Origin: Brevundimonas diminuta 3F5N
GTDB lineage: Bacteria > Pseudomonadota > Alphaproteobacteria > Caulobacterales > Caulobacteraceae
Assembly (NCBI RefSeq): GCF_900163625.1
Contig: NZ_FUIE01000034.1
Span: 1-64,000 of the forward strand
Length of the DNA: 64,000 nt
Direction: 5' to 3'
Every line of letters starts with the position of its first letter. The first letter of the stretch is position 1. Positions 52,776-64,000 of this stretch are shown in pieces. The position numbers were made by a program, and so were the translations under genes. The notes beneath the pieces are model-generated. The model was not told the DNA's origin. It saw nothing but the letters and a program-made list of their open reading frames with translations, and did no database searches.

Positions 52776-55289
52776 TCAGGGCCGTCCGTCCTCGTCCCGC
52801 AGGGCCCGCTCGATGGCCGACGCCGACTTGTCGACACAGGGGGCCTGGGCCTCCAGCGGGCCGATGCAAAGCTGACGCAACTCGGCCAGCAGGGCCGCCG
52901 CCATGGTCAGTTTGTCCCGATCGCGGTCCTGCGCGCCAAGATAGGCCGCCAAGTCTGCGAAGGTGTGCGCCGCCTTGAACCAGAGGCCCAGGTTGCGCTC
53001 CCGATCGAGACGAGCCACCGCGAATTCCAACGCCGAAAACGCCGCTCGGGCATGCCGACCTGCCTCAGGACCGGAGCCTTCCAGCACGGCCTGCTCCATA
53101 TGGGACAGGCCCAGCGCCCGCATGGCGAGCAGTCGTCCTTCCTCATTGCCCAACTCGGCATAGCCATCGACCGCCGCCTTGGCATCTCGGATCGCCAGAT
53201 CCAGCATGTCGCGCCGCTGGTCCTCGGGCCTGAACGGCGCGAGATCTCTCCGAACGTTCGACCCCGTGAGAGCCGCCGACGCCCGCGCCGTCGGATCCGC
53301 CGTCTCGCGCAAGCTGTCAGCGAGCTGAGCCGCCTCCTCCAGCCGGATGCGTGCGAGGTCAGGTCGGGCGCCTTCCGCGAAATTGAGAAGGGCGATCGCC
53401 ATGTTGGCTCGCGCTTCGACCGAAAGAGGATCTCCGCCCAGGTCCGGGTCGTTCACCAACTGTCGATAGGTCTCGATCGCCAGTTCCGCGAGAGCCTCTC
53501 GCTTCGGCCCGAAGGGTGTGGTCGAGGCCTCCAGCACGAAGCGGCTGGCCTGGATTTCCCGCACGACCGCCCGCACCCGCGGGGCCGTGATCATCGTCGG
53601 TCGAAGCGTTTCGCACCACCTGTCGATCTGCGAAAATGCCTCTGGTCGGGCGGAAGCGACCGCGCGAGCGCGGGCGATCCAAGCCTGAGCGAGACGCAGG
53701 GCGGCGTCGGATCGAACGGCCGCGGCCTGTGTCTGGGCGTGAAGCGTCTCGAGATCCCGGATGGTCCGATCCAGACGATCCAAGGTGTCATTCGAGGGTT
53801 CGCGGCCGAACTGCAAGATCGTCGCCGCGGCTTGATCCAGTTGCGCCAGAGGCGTGCTGAGCGTCTCCGTGGGCCCGGCGGGCGGCGTCATGCCGTGCGA
53901 CAGCATCCAGGTTCCGATCCGCGCGATCAGTCTGTGGGCTTCATCGATGACCTCTGCTTCCGCGTCGGCCCCCATCCGGTCGATGAACCCGTGGATTCCC
54001 GTGATCAACGAGGTCGGAAGTTCAGGCGGAATCCCCTCGACCTGATGAAGTCCTTCCCCCTCGACGGCCCAGAAGCCGAGCTCCGCGCGATCCGCGAGCC
54101 GAGGCGCATCGAGAATGGACAGGCTTTGAGCGGCCAGTTTGAAACCATCGCGTGCTTCGACCAGACGGCTCCGCCCCTGTTCGCCCCCGAGGAGCATGCC
54201 CAACAGATACGCGGCGTGCGCCCTGGCGGCCACCGACTTGGCCCACTGCAGGGGCGCTCCATTCATCAACTCGGGGGTGATCAGGACATCATAAGTCAGG
54301 ATCGCGGCGTTCAGCCCCGAAACGCCGACGACAGAACCCTCTTCGTAGAGGTTCAGGAGCACGTCCGCAGCGCCGCGCCGTTTGAAGACCTCGTGGCGGG
54401 TCCCGCCATCCGGCGGAAGCGCGATCGTCTCGAGCAGGGCCAGGGCGGCGACGTTGTTACGACGAGCCAGGTCGGCCAGCCCCTGCAGCGCCGCGTCCGC
54501 CTGCTTCTCCGTTTCCGCGTCGCGCAGAGTCTCTTCGTATCGACGCAGATCCTGCCCAGTCGCGATCCGACGCGCGACCGAGAGGGCCTGGAGCAGTCCG
54601 CCGATGACCAGAAGGTCCAGCCCCATGCGCAGAGCAAAGGCGGCGACCCCGCCTCCGGTCGGCAAGACGGCCTGGACACCGGACGGGTTGTCGTAGCCCA
54701 TCACCTCGATATTGCCGACGATCGGCAGGGCCTCCAGCGCCTCCGAGGCGACGTAGGCCACATACTCCAGGAGGCCGATCCCCGAAGTCGCACTGAAGAA
54801 GTGCAGACCAGTGAGTCTCCAGACCAGCAGGCTGCCCAGCATGAAGACCGCCGACAGGGCGACCAGGAGTTCGTTGTTGTAGTCTTCGCTTCCCGGCGTA
54901 CGACGTCGACCCGGATTCAGGTTGGCGGCCCGATCTTCCTCGTCCCAGGCCCAACGCCGGAACACAGCGAGCACGGCGACCAGGCCCAGAACCAGCACCG
55001 GCGCGCCGAACAGCGGAGGAAGCAGGGCGCCGATCGCGCCTGTCCCCAAGAGCACGGCCAGAAGGCGTCCCCAACGACGCGCCCGTCCCTTTTCGTCCAG
55101 CCCTATCCATCGGGCGACGCCGAGCGCTAGGCCGCGATCCAGCCAGAGGAACCAGGGTCTGAACCAGGTCAGCCCGCGTTCCAAGGCTGGATGAAGTCCT
55201 CGGATCAGTATCGCGGCCACAACCAGGAACAGCAATGCGCCGGTCAGGGCGACGCCGAACTGGAGAAGAGAGAAGCGGACCTCGGACAT
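52776..55289 (-). CDS. Large membrane protein with helical-repeat (TPR-like) tail
   Basis: An 837-residue protein with about five N-terminal membrane segments (for instance LLQFGVALTGALLFLVVAAI; LLAVLLGTGAIGALLPPLFG; LGLVAVLAVF; LLVALSAVFMLGSLLVW; MGLDLLVIGGLL). A long helical tail (from about residue 265) then looks TPR-like (LDLAIRDAKAAVDGYAELGN; HARAAFSALEFAVARLDRER). It converges on the VirD4-like gene, with 19 bases between the stops. No enzymatic motif. It could be a membrane platform for the neighbouring proteins; this rests on position only. Confidence 0.8.
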   Translation of the reverse strand: MSEVRFSLLQFGVALTGALLFLVVAAILIRGLHPALERGLTWFRPWFLWLDRGLALGVARWIGLDEKGRARRWGRLLAVLLGTGAIGALLPPLFGAPVLVLGLVAVLAVFRRWAWDEEDRAANLNPGRRRTPGSEDYNNELLVALSAVFMLGSLLVWRLTGLHFFSATSGIGLLEYVAYVASEALEALPIVGNIEVMGYDNPSGVQAVLPTGGGVAAFALRMGLDLLVIGGLLQALSVARRIATGQDLRRYEETLRDAETEKQADAALQGLADLARRNNVAALALLETIALPPDGGTRHEVFKRRGAADVLLNLYEEGSVVGVSGLNAAILTYDVLITPELMNGAPLQWAKSVAARAHAAYLLGMLLGGEQGRSRLVEARDGFKLAAQSLSILDAPRLADRAELGFWAVEGEGLHQVEGIPPELPTSLITGIHGFIDRMGADAEAEVIDEAHRLIARIGTWMLSHGMTPPAGPTETLSTPLAQLDQAAATILQFGREPSNDTLDRLDRTIRDLETLHAQTQAAAVRSDAALRLAQAWIARARAVASARPEAFSQIDRWCETLRPTMITAPRVRAVVREIQASRFVLEASTTPFGPKREALAELAIETYRQLVNDPDLGGDPLSVEARANMAIALLNFAEGARPDLARIRLEEAAQLADSLRETADPTARASAALTGSNVRRDLAPFRPEDQRRDMLDLAIRDAKAAVDGYAELGNEEGRLLAMRALGLSHMEQAVLEGSGPEAGRHARAAFSALEFAVARLDRERNLGLWFKAAHTFADLAAYLGAQDRDRDKLTMAAALLAELRQLCIGPLEAQAPCVDKSASAIERALRDEDGRP

Positions 55290-55433
55290 CGAATCCCCTG
55301 CAATGCACAGCCAAGGTAAGATAGGAACGGCGGGCGTGGAACCTGGGGACGCGGCGAGGGCGGAGGCCTCCCGCCAGCGTCCAGTCGGCCATGACCTGGA
55401 TCAGCGCACTCACGGTCTGCAGGAAGAGATGTG

Positions 55434-56498
55434 CTATCGGTGCGAGAGATCGCCCCAGTCCTCACGGTCGCTGCGGGGCATCTGCCCGGTCGGGCAGTGC
55501 GTGTGACGATCGCCGTACTCGTTGGTGAAGCTCGTGCGGCTGGCGACGGTAATGACCAGATCCGCACCTCGGAATCGATAGCGGTCGCCGCCCAGCGCCT
55601 CCACGCCTTGGATGCGCCGACCGCCGTCGAACGAGGCCACGCGCCTCTCGTCCAGGTACATGAGCACGCCAGTCGAGTCGGCGACGGCTTCGGCGCAGCT
55701 GACGCCAATGGCGTAGTAGCCCTTCTCGATCGGCGGAAACCCGACCCGACCCTGTGTCCGCGCGGCCCCGCCGCCTGCGGCGCGGCCCTCGGACGTCAGC
55801 GTGCAGATGCCGCCCTCGTCTGACGTGCCTCCATCGATATACGTCTGGCCGTTCCAGCGCTGGAAGCCGACGCAGCCGGTTTCGTCTCCGTTGGCGATCT
55901 CGATATCGGGCCAGGCGACGCCGCGCCGAGAATGGAACCCGTAGTTCGCGAACCGCGCCTGAAACCCGATCAGGGAGCGCAAGCCCTCGCTGGTGCGGTG
56001 CAGAACCGAAACGAAATGCTGGTTCATGCCCCAACACTGATCGCCATCGGCCTTAACGACGGCCTCGGGCCGACCGTCGCCGTTCAGGTCGCGGACCTCT
56101 TCGATCTCAGCCCAAACCCCTTCGCAGATGTTCTCGGCGTCCTCGGGATCGCGCCAGGTCCAATGGCTGTCGGGCTGGGGACTGACGAATCCGGCGGCGT
56201 GCATGACGGCCGCACGCTCCTGAGCGGAAAGAGCAGAGGTCGAAGCGACCTGGAGCGCCGAAGCTGCGGCAGAAACGGAAGCGGCGTTCGCTTCAGCCGC
56301 GGCGGCGCTTCCCTCATCGTCAGCGACGGACTCCGCCCCGCAGGCCGCTCCTGACAGAGCCATACCCAGCAGGGCGACCCGGCAGATCGGGCCGGGGACC
56401 AGGGCGTTGCGCAAAGTCGTCGCAGCAGACCGCAGGAACGACGTGCGGCCTCCTCCGACGATCACTCTGAACAGTCTGCTGGTTGCGACTGCGCGCAT
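55434..56498 (-). CDS. Secreted, probably lipid-anchored protein with EF-hand-like loop
   Basis: A 354-residue protein. A long N-terminus ends in a hydrophobic signal with a lipobox-like SGAAC. The mature part includes VRDLNGDGRPEAVVKADGDQ, an acidic DxNxDG loop typical of calcium-binding EF-hand/FG-GAP motifs, and six cysteines (CEGVW, CWGMN, CVGFQ, CTLTS, CAEAV, CPTG). The start at 56498 is taken because GGAGG lies eight bases upstream; an earlier ATG at 56567 is less likely. Function unknown. Confidence 0.75.
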   Translation of the reverse strand: MRAVATSRLFRVIVGGGRTSFLRSAATTLRNALVPGPICRVALLGMALSGAACGAESVADDEGSAAAAEANAASVSAAASALQVASTSALSAQERAAVMHAAGFVSPQPDSHWTWRDPEDAENICEGVWAEIEEVRDLNGDGRPEAVVKADGDQCWGMNQHFVSVLHRTSEGLRSLIGFQARFANYGFHSRRGVAWPDIEIANGDETGCVGFQRWNGQTYIDGGTSDEGGICTLTSEGRAAGGGAARTQGRVGFPPIEKGYYAIGVSCAEAVADSTGVLMYLDERRVASFDGGRRIQGVEALGGDRYRFRGADLVITVASRTSFTNEYGDRHTHCPTGQMPRSDREDWGDLSHR

Positions 56499-56853
56499 GG
56501 CCTGGCCCTCCAAAAAGAAGGACCGGAATAGGAATCTTGAGCCGTATAATCTTAATGTCGTTCTCAAGCTTTTCTAAAGCGGCGCAAACAGCGCCGTCGC
56601 GTAGCCGCCTTTGGACGTCGCTACGACTTGGATCCGGGGCAGGCGGGAATCGGCCGATCCGTGAATACGCGTTCGACGACCTCAACGAGGGGATCCGCAG
56701 TTTCCAGGACGAAATCGCAGACGACATGGAAGCCGTCATCACAAAAGAGAGACCCTCCGAAAGGCTTCGAAGGGTCTCGTCAGAATTTATTTTTATGTCA
56801 GTGACTTATCGGCACTTTCGGAAGCGATGCCGAAAGCCGCCGAAAGGCCTGAA
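56499..56853. other. 355-base intergenic region between guaA and the secreted-protein gene
   Basis: No gene is supported. It contains the guaA terminator at 56742-56778 and, next to the lipoprotein gene, an AT-rich stretch that may hold its promoter. Confidence 0.6.
56742..56778 (-). terminator. Intrinsic terminator after guaA
   Basis: On the minus strand GAGACCCTTCGAA and TTCGGAGGGTCTC form a 13-base stem with one mismatch around GCCT, followed by TCTTTTG. It lies about 75 bases after the guaA stop. Confidence 0.75.
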
Positions 56854-58412
<1,559 letters not shown>

Positions 58413-58416
<4 letters not shown>

Positions 58417-59123
58417 GAGGTCGAATCCGGGGCGAGCGATTGGGCGAGGGTTTGGCCCTGAAGGGCCGGAATTTCAAGGGCGGCCAATTCAAGAGCAGAG
58501 AGGCCGTGATCCGTCAGCACTGCAATCAAGCCGTCGACCGCACGCGCCAGATTCTCGTCCACCAGATGCAGGGTCGAGGTCCAGTCATGCAGGCCCGTCA
58601 GCTCGGCCTTGCCGTCCGACACCCCGCGCAGCGCGACCAGAGGCAGGCCGAAGGTCTGGGCCGCGCGGACCAGCGCCCACGTCTCCATGTCCACCATCTC
58701 GGCGTCGATGGCGTCATAGGCGGCGCCCGAGACGACGTTTCCGCCGGTCGACAGGCGCGCGCTCGGCACGCCGGGTATAGGGCACGACAGCGGCAGGACA
58801 GCAGGCTTGTTCAACAGCGGCGTCACGCCCTTCTCGAACCCCAGGGCGCTGGCGTCCATGTCGCGATAGGCCACCGACGACGCCTGATAGACCGCTGCGT
58901 GATCCAGCACGCGCGACCCGCACGAACCCAGCGACAGGATCAGGTCCGGCGTCTCTCCCCTCGCCTCCAGCCGCGCCAGGGCCGCCGTCAGCGACACCGC
59001 CCCCTCGACCGGCCCGATGCCGGTCATCAAGGGGTCGATGCGGGCGCGCAGATGTTCGCCGTATTCAGCCGGTGCGGCCATGACCGGCAGGACCGTGACG
59101 ACGCCATAGCGCTCAAGCCTCAT
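58413..59123 (-). CDS. Nucleosidase of the MTA/SAH nucleosidase (purine phosphorylase) superfamily
   Basis: A 236-residue protein of the PNP/UDP family. [13 protein letters not shown] marks the phosphate/nucleoside region, [20 protein letters not shown] carries the ribose-contacting Met-Glu, and ALRGVSDGK the catalytic Asp, as in methylthioadenosine/S-adenosylhomocysteine nucleosidases. The start at 59123 overlaps the rsmB stop, and the stop overlaps guaA, so all three are translationally coupled. It would recycle SAH formed by methyltransferases such as RsmB, or supply purine bases. Confidence 0.85.
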
Positions 59124-60415
59124 GAAGCGCGCTCGAACAGAGCGATGAAGAAGCCGTCCGTGCCGGTCGCGGCGGGCGACAGACGCAGGCGGTTTCCTTG
59201 CGCCAGCGCGGTCAGACGCCCTCGCCCCGCCTCGGTCAGGTCCGCGCTGTGAGCCGCATCGGCGACGGCGACGGGCTTGAAGTCCGCGTGTGCGGCCTCG
59301 AAGGCGGCGGCCGTGGCCTCGTTCTCCGCGCCCAGCACCGAGCAGGTGACATAGGCCAGACGCCCGCCCGGCCGCACCAGCTTGGCCGCCTGCCCCAGAA
59401 TGCGCAGTTGCAACGCGTGCAGGCGCGCGACTTCTTCGGCCGTCAGGCGCCAGCAGTCCTCCGGTCGACGCCGCCAGGCGCCCGAGCCCGAGCACGGCGC
59501 GTCGACCAGCACCACGTCGGACTGACCGTTCAGATCCTCGACGCCGCCGCCGTTCGTGCCCAACAGGCGCAGGTCAGCCTCGACGCCCGCGCGGGCCAGT
59601 CGCGGCTTCACATTGTCCAGACGCTTGGCCGAGACGTCGCAGGCGATCAGCGACCCCTGCCCCTGCATGGCCTGCACCAGACCCAGCGTCTTGCCGCCGC
59701 CGCCCGCGCAGTAATCCACCACCGTCGCGCCGGGGAAGGCGCCCGACAGCCAGCCGACGACCTGACTGGCCTCGTCCTGAATCTCGAAATGGCCGTTCTG
59801 GAAGCCGTCCAGCGGCTGCACGTTCGGCGCCGGCTCGGCGTCAAGGCGCAGACCCCAGCCCGACAGTTCGGTGCGCTGGGGCGACAGACCGGCGTCGCGC
59901 AACTCGGTCTCGACCTCTTCGATCGTGGCGCGCAGACCGTTGACCCGCAGATCGACCGGCGCGCGACCGCTCAGGGCTTCGACCTCTTCGCGCCAACGGT
60001 CGCCGTGGACCGCCTTCAGGTCCGCCGTCACGAAGTCCGGCAGGGCGACCTCGGCCAGATCGGTCGCGTCCTCGTTCGCGGCGATACGCCCGCGTTCGTG
60101 CTTGGACAGGGGGCGCGGACCATAGCCTTCGCCGTTATAGAGGCCCTCGATCTCCTCCAGCGTCGCGCCGTCCAGCAGCGACAGGGCGCCGACGATCAGG
60201 GCGCGTCCGTCCTGACGCCCGCCCATGAAGGCCGACAGGCGGCCCCGCGCGCGCAGCACCTGATAGACGCGCTCGGCGATGGCGCGGCGGTCGCCCGAAC
60301 CGGCATAGCGGTTCTGCTGGCTCCAGGCCTTGAGCACGGCGTCGGCGGGCTGGCGGCCCTGCGAAATGCTGTCGATGATGGCGGCGGCGGCGGCCAGGCG
60401 GGCGGCTGGGGTCAA
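59120..60415 (-). CDS. rsmB: 16S rRNA cytosine-967 methyltransferase
   Basis: A 431-residue RsmB. The N-terminal NusB-like helical domain (LTPAARLAAAAAIIDSI onward) is followed by the methyltransferase with VVDYCAGGGGKTLGL (SAM), VLVDAPCSGSGAWRRRP (catalytic Cys) and AYVTCSVL (second Cys). It methylates C967 of 16S rRNA at the carbon-5. I take a TTG at 60415, right after the MAPEG stop, since related proteins begin with this sequence; an ATG at 60463 would add 16 residues and overlap the MAPEG gene. Confidence 0.93.
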   Translation of the reverse strand: MTPAARLAAAAAIIDSISQGRQPADAVLKAWSQQNRYAGSGDRRAIAERVYQVLRARGRLSAFMGGRQDGRALIVGALSLLDGATLEEIEGLYNGEGYGPRPLSKHERGRIAANEDATDLAEVALPDFVTADLKAVHGDRWREEVEALSGRAPVDLRVNGLRATIEEVETELRDAGLSPQRTELSGWGLRLDAEPAPNVQPLDGFQNGHFEIQDEASQVVGWLSGAFPGATVVDYCAGGGGKTLGLVQAMQGQGSLIACDVSAKRLDNVKPRLARAGVEADLRLLGTNGGGVEDLNGQSDVVLVDAPCSGSGAWRRRPEDCWRLTAEEVARLHALQLRILGQAAKLVRPGGRLAYVTCSVLGAENEATAAAFEAAHADFKPVAVADAAHSADLTEAGRGRLTALAQGNRLRLSPAATGTDGFFIALFERAS

Positions 60416-60416
60416 A

Positions 60417-60815
60417 TCAGACTCGGATGAAAAGGGCCAGAAGGCACATCGCCAGTCCCGCAAGCGAGACCAGCCAAACCAGCGACCGGATATAGGGAAC
60501 GCCCAGGGCGTACAGCGGGATATAGGCGACGCGCGCCCAGAAGTAGAGGGCCGCGCCCCACGCCGTCAGCGCGCCGGTCCGATCCGCGACGTGTGCGATC
60601 AGCACGGCGCCGATGAACAGCGGCAGGGTCTCGAACAGATTGGCCTGCGCCCGCTCCAGTCGACCGACGACAGGGCTGTGCGCCTCGGGCGTCTTGTCCC
60701 GCGCTCCGGCGTTCCACGACAGGCCGAACTCGCGCGTCCGGGCGAAGGCGGGCAGGAAGACCTGCACCAGAGCCAGCACCAGCGTCGCCGCCAGATAGGT
60801 GAGTTCAGTCGTCAC
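60417..60815 (-). CDS. MAPEG-family membrane protein
   Basis: A 132-residue protein with four membrane segments and the MAPEG signature FGLSWNAGARD followed by RLERAQANLFETLPLF. The family includes glutathione-dependent membrane enzymes; bacterial members are mostly uncharacterised. It is the first gene of the cluster with rsmB, which follows directly, and lies after the guaB terminator. Confidence 0.9.
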   Translation of the reverse strand: MTTELTYLAATLVLALVQVFLPAFARTREFGLSWNAGARDKTPEAHSPVVGRLERAQANLFETLPLFIGAVLIAHVADRTGALTAWGAALYFWARVAYIPLYALGVPYIRSLVWLVSLAGLAMCLLALFIRV

Positions 60816-60838
60816 GCCGGTCTCCTGTTCTACTAGCC

Positions 60839-60874
60839 CAAAACAAAACCGCTCCCGGCCGGGGCCGGGAGCGG
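60839..60874 (-). terminator. Intrinsic terminator after guaB
   Basis: On the minus strand CCGCTCCCGGCC and GGCCGGGAGCGG form a strong 12-base stem around a short CC loop, followed by TTTTGTTTTGGG. It lies directly after the guaB stop. Confidence 0.88.
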
Positions 60875-60880
60875 ATCAGG

Positions 60881-63045
<2,165 letters not shown>

Positions 63046-63104
63046 GCAGCGCTCTTCACCACGCCTCCACGCGACACCCTCACAGCGCCGCCCACTCCCA
63101 CACG

Positions 63105-63212
63105 CCGTCATCCTCGGGCTTGACCCGAGGATCCAGTGCGGCGGCGCGCTCATCCTTGCCCACGTCACGCAGACGGATAGCTGGATCCTCGGGTCAAGCC
63201 CGAGGATGACGG
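63105..63212. repeat. REPIN-like inverted repeat pair
   Basis: A 32-base sequence at 63105-63136 is repeated as a perfect inverted copy at 63181-63212, with 44 bases between. Each arm is itself a hairpin (CCTCGGG-n5-CCCGAGG). It lies between convergent genes, where such extragenic palindromes are common, and may also act as a bidirectional transcript end. The outer part of the 195-base gap shows nothing else. Confidence 0.88.
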
Positions 63213-63240
63213 CAGAAAAGGGAGCAGAAGAGGGGAAGGT

Positions 63241-63963
63241 CTACCGCTTGTTCAGCGCCACCAGGAAGACCTCGGCGCTGCCCTTGCGGCTCGATTCGGG
63301 CTTCACGTATTTCACCGTCTCGAACTCTTCACGCAGGCGCGTCAGCACCCCGCCGGCGTCGCCGCCCTGGAAGTTTTTCGACACGAAATTCCCGCCCGGC
63401 CGCAAGGTGCGGATGGCGAAGTCAGCCGCGATCTCGATCAGGGCGATGATCTTCAGGTGGTCGGTCTGGCGATGGCCGATGGTGTTGTGCGCCATGTCCG
63501 ACAGCACCAGGTCCGGCGGTCCGCCGATGGCGTCCAGCATCTGCTGATCCACGCCCGGATCGGTGAAATCGGCCTGAACCAGCGTCGCGCCCGGAATCGG
63601 CTCGATCATCAGCAGGTCCACGCCCGCCACCGCCGCCGCGCCGCGATCCAGCGCCACCTGCACCCAGCCGCCCGGCGCCGCGCCCAGGTCGATGACCCGC
63701 GAGCCGTGCCGGATCAGCCGGAACTTGTCGTCGATCTCCATCAGCTTGAAGGCCGCGCGACTGCGCCAGCCCTCGGCGCGCGCGCGGTCGGACCATTCGT
63801 CCGACAGCTGACGCTTGATCCAGGCCTGACTGGACAGGGACTTCTTGTCGGCCGTCTTGATCTTCTGGCCGACCTTGCGCCCGGCTGCGGTGCCGCCCGT
63901 GGGCAGGCGCACCATGCGGCGGCGTTCCTGCGGCTTGTCGGCGGGCTTTTCGTCTTCACTCAT
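63241..63963 (-). CDS. rlmE: 23S rRNA uridine-2552 2'-O-methyltransferase
   Basis: A 240-residue FtsJ/RlmE protein with a basic N-terminal extension. The K-D-K-E tetrad is visible in SRAAFKLMEI, VLSDMAHN, GNFVSKNFQGGD and SRKGSAEVFLVA; the SAM site is VIDLGAAPGGWVQVAL. It methylates U2552 of 23S rRNA during late ribosome assembly. ATG at 63963 is taken; one at 63972 adds three residues. The end of the window follows 28 bases later. Confidence 0.94.
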   Translation of the reverse strand: MSEDEKPADKPQERRRMVRLPTGGTAAGRKVGQKIKTADKKSLSSQAWIKRQLSDEWSDRARAEGWRSRAAFKLMEIDDKFRLIRHGSRVIDLGAAPGGWVQVALDRGAAAVAGVDLLMIEPIPGATLVQADFTDPGVDQQMLDAIGGPPDLVLSDMAHNTIGHRQTDHLKIIALIEIAADFAIRTLRPGGNFVSKNFQGGDAGGVLTRLREEFETVKYVKPESSRKGSAEVFLVALNKR

Positions 63964-64000
63964 GCTTCCCACATAGCCCTGACGGCGTTCAGCCGCTATG

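Overview
The window is high-G+C chromosomal DNA that reads like a member of the Caulobacterales, most probably Brevundimonas. This is judged from protein style and gene content, not from a search: a FixL/FixJ-type two-component pair, many TonB-dependent receptors with partner peptidases and FecI/FecR regulators, gltDB next to an ammonium transporter, and alphaproteobacterial-looking guaB, guaA, rsmB and rlmE. I recognised no tRNA, rRNA, CRISPR array, transposase, integrase or complete mobile element.

Layout. (1) About 1-12.3 kb is the edge of a non-flagellar type III secretion locus. It has a histidine kinase/response regulator pair, then sctQ-sctR-sctS-sctT in a tight operon, then a DUF1521 (NopE-like, self-cleaving) protein and a set of effector-like genes: a LysM/lysozyme-like protein, a large unknown protein followed by a lipoprotein, and a lipase followed by an ankyrin lipoprotein. 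Five copies of a CTAGGG-n4-CCCTAG-like inverted repeat sit in the intergenic spaces of this region only and may mark its regulon. (2) 12.5-19.9 kb is nitrogen assimilation (gltD, gltB, amtB). (3) 19.9-24.4 kb is an amidohydrolase with a TonB-dependent receptor. (4) 24.7-31.3 kb is an iron/heme uptake module: ECF sigma factor, FecR, a heme-type receptor fused to a second outer-membrane barrel, heme oxygenase and TonB, with two Fur-like boxes. (5) 31.3-35 kb is a zinc module: a perfect Zur-like palindrome lies between a ZnuD-like receptor plus MerC-like protein and a divergent XRE regulator/methyltransferase pair. (6) 35-42.6 kb is a second ECF/FecR system with a PPP-type phosphatase, an S9 peptidase and an STN-containing receptor.

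(7) 42.8-45.4 kb is a LysR/MFS divergent pair followed by the nonsense-disrupted remnant of another LysR gene. (8) 45.4-56.5 kb is an accessory-looking block. It holds a winged-helix/Ser-Thr kinase/TPR membrane protein, small membrane proteins, and an unknown 476-residue protein coupled by a 4-base overlap to a soluble VirD4/TraG-like ATPase with no conjugation genes around it. A large membrane protein with a helical repeat tail and a secreted protein close the block. I regard this block, together with the effector set of region 1, as the best candidates for something undescribed. (9) 56.8-64 kb is housekeeping: guaA, a nucleosidase, rsmB and a MAPEG protein in an overlapping cluster, then guaB, a duplicated DUF2061 protein with a His-rich linker, a REPIN-like inverted repeat, and rlmE.
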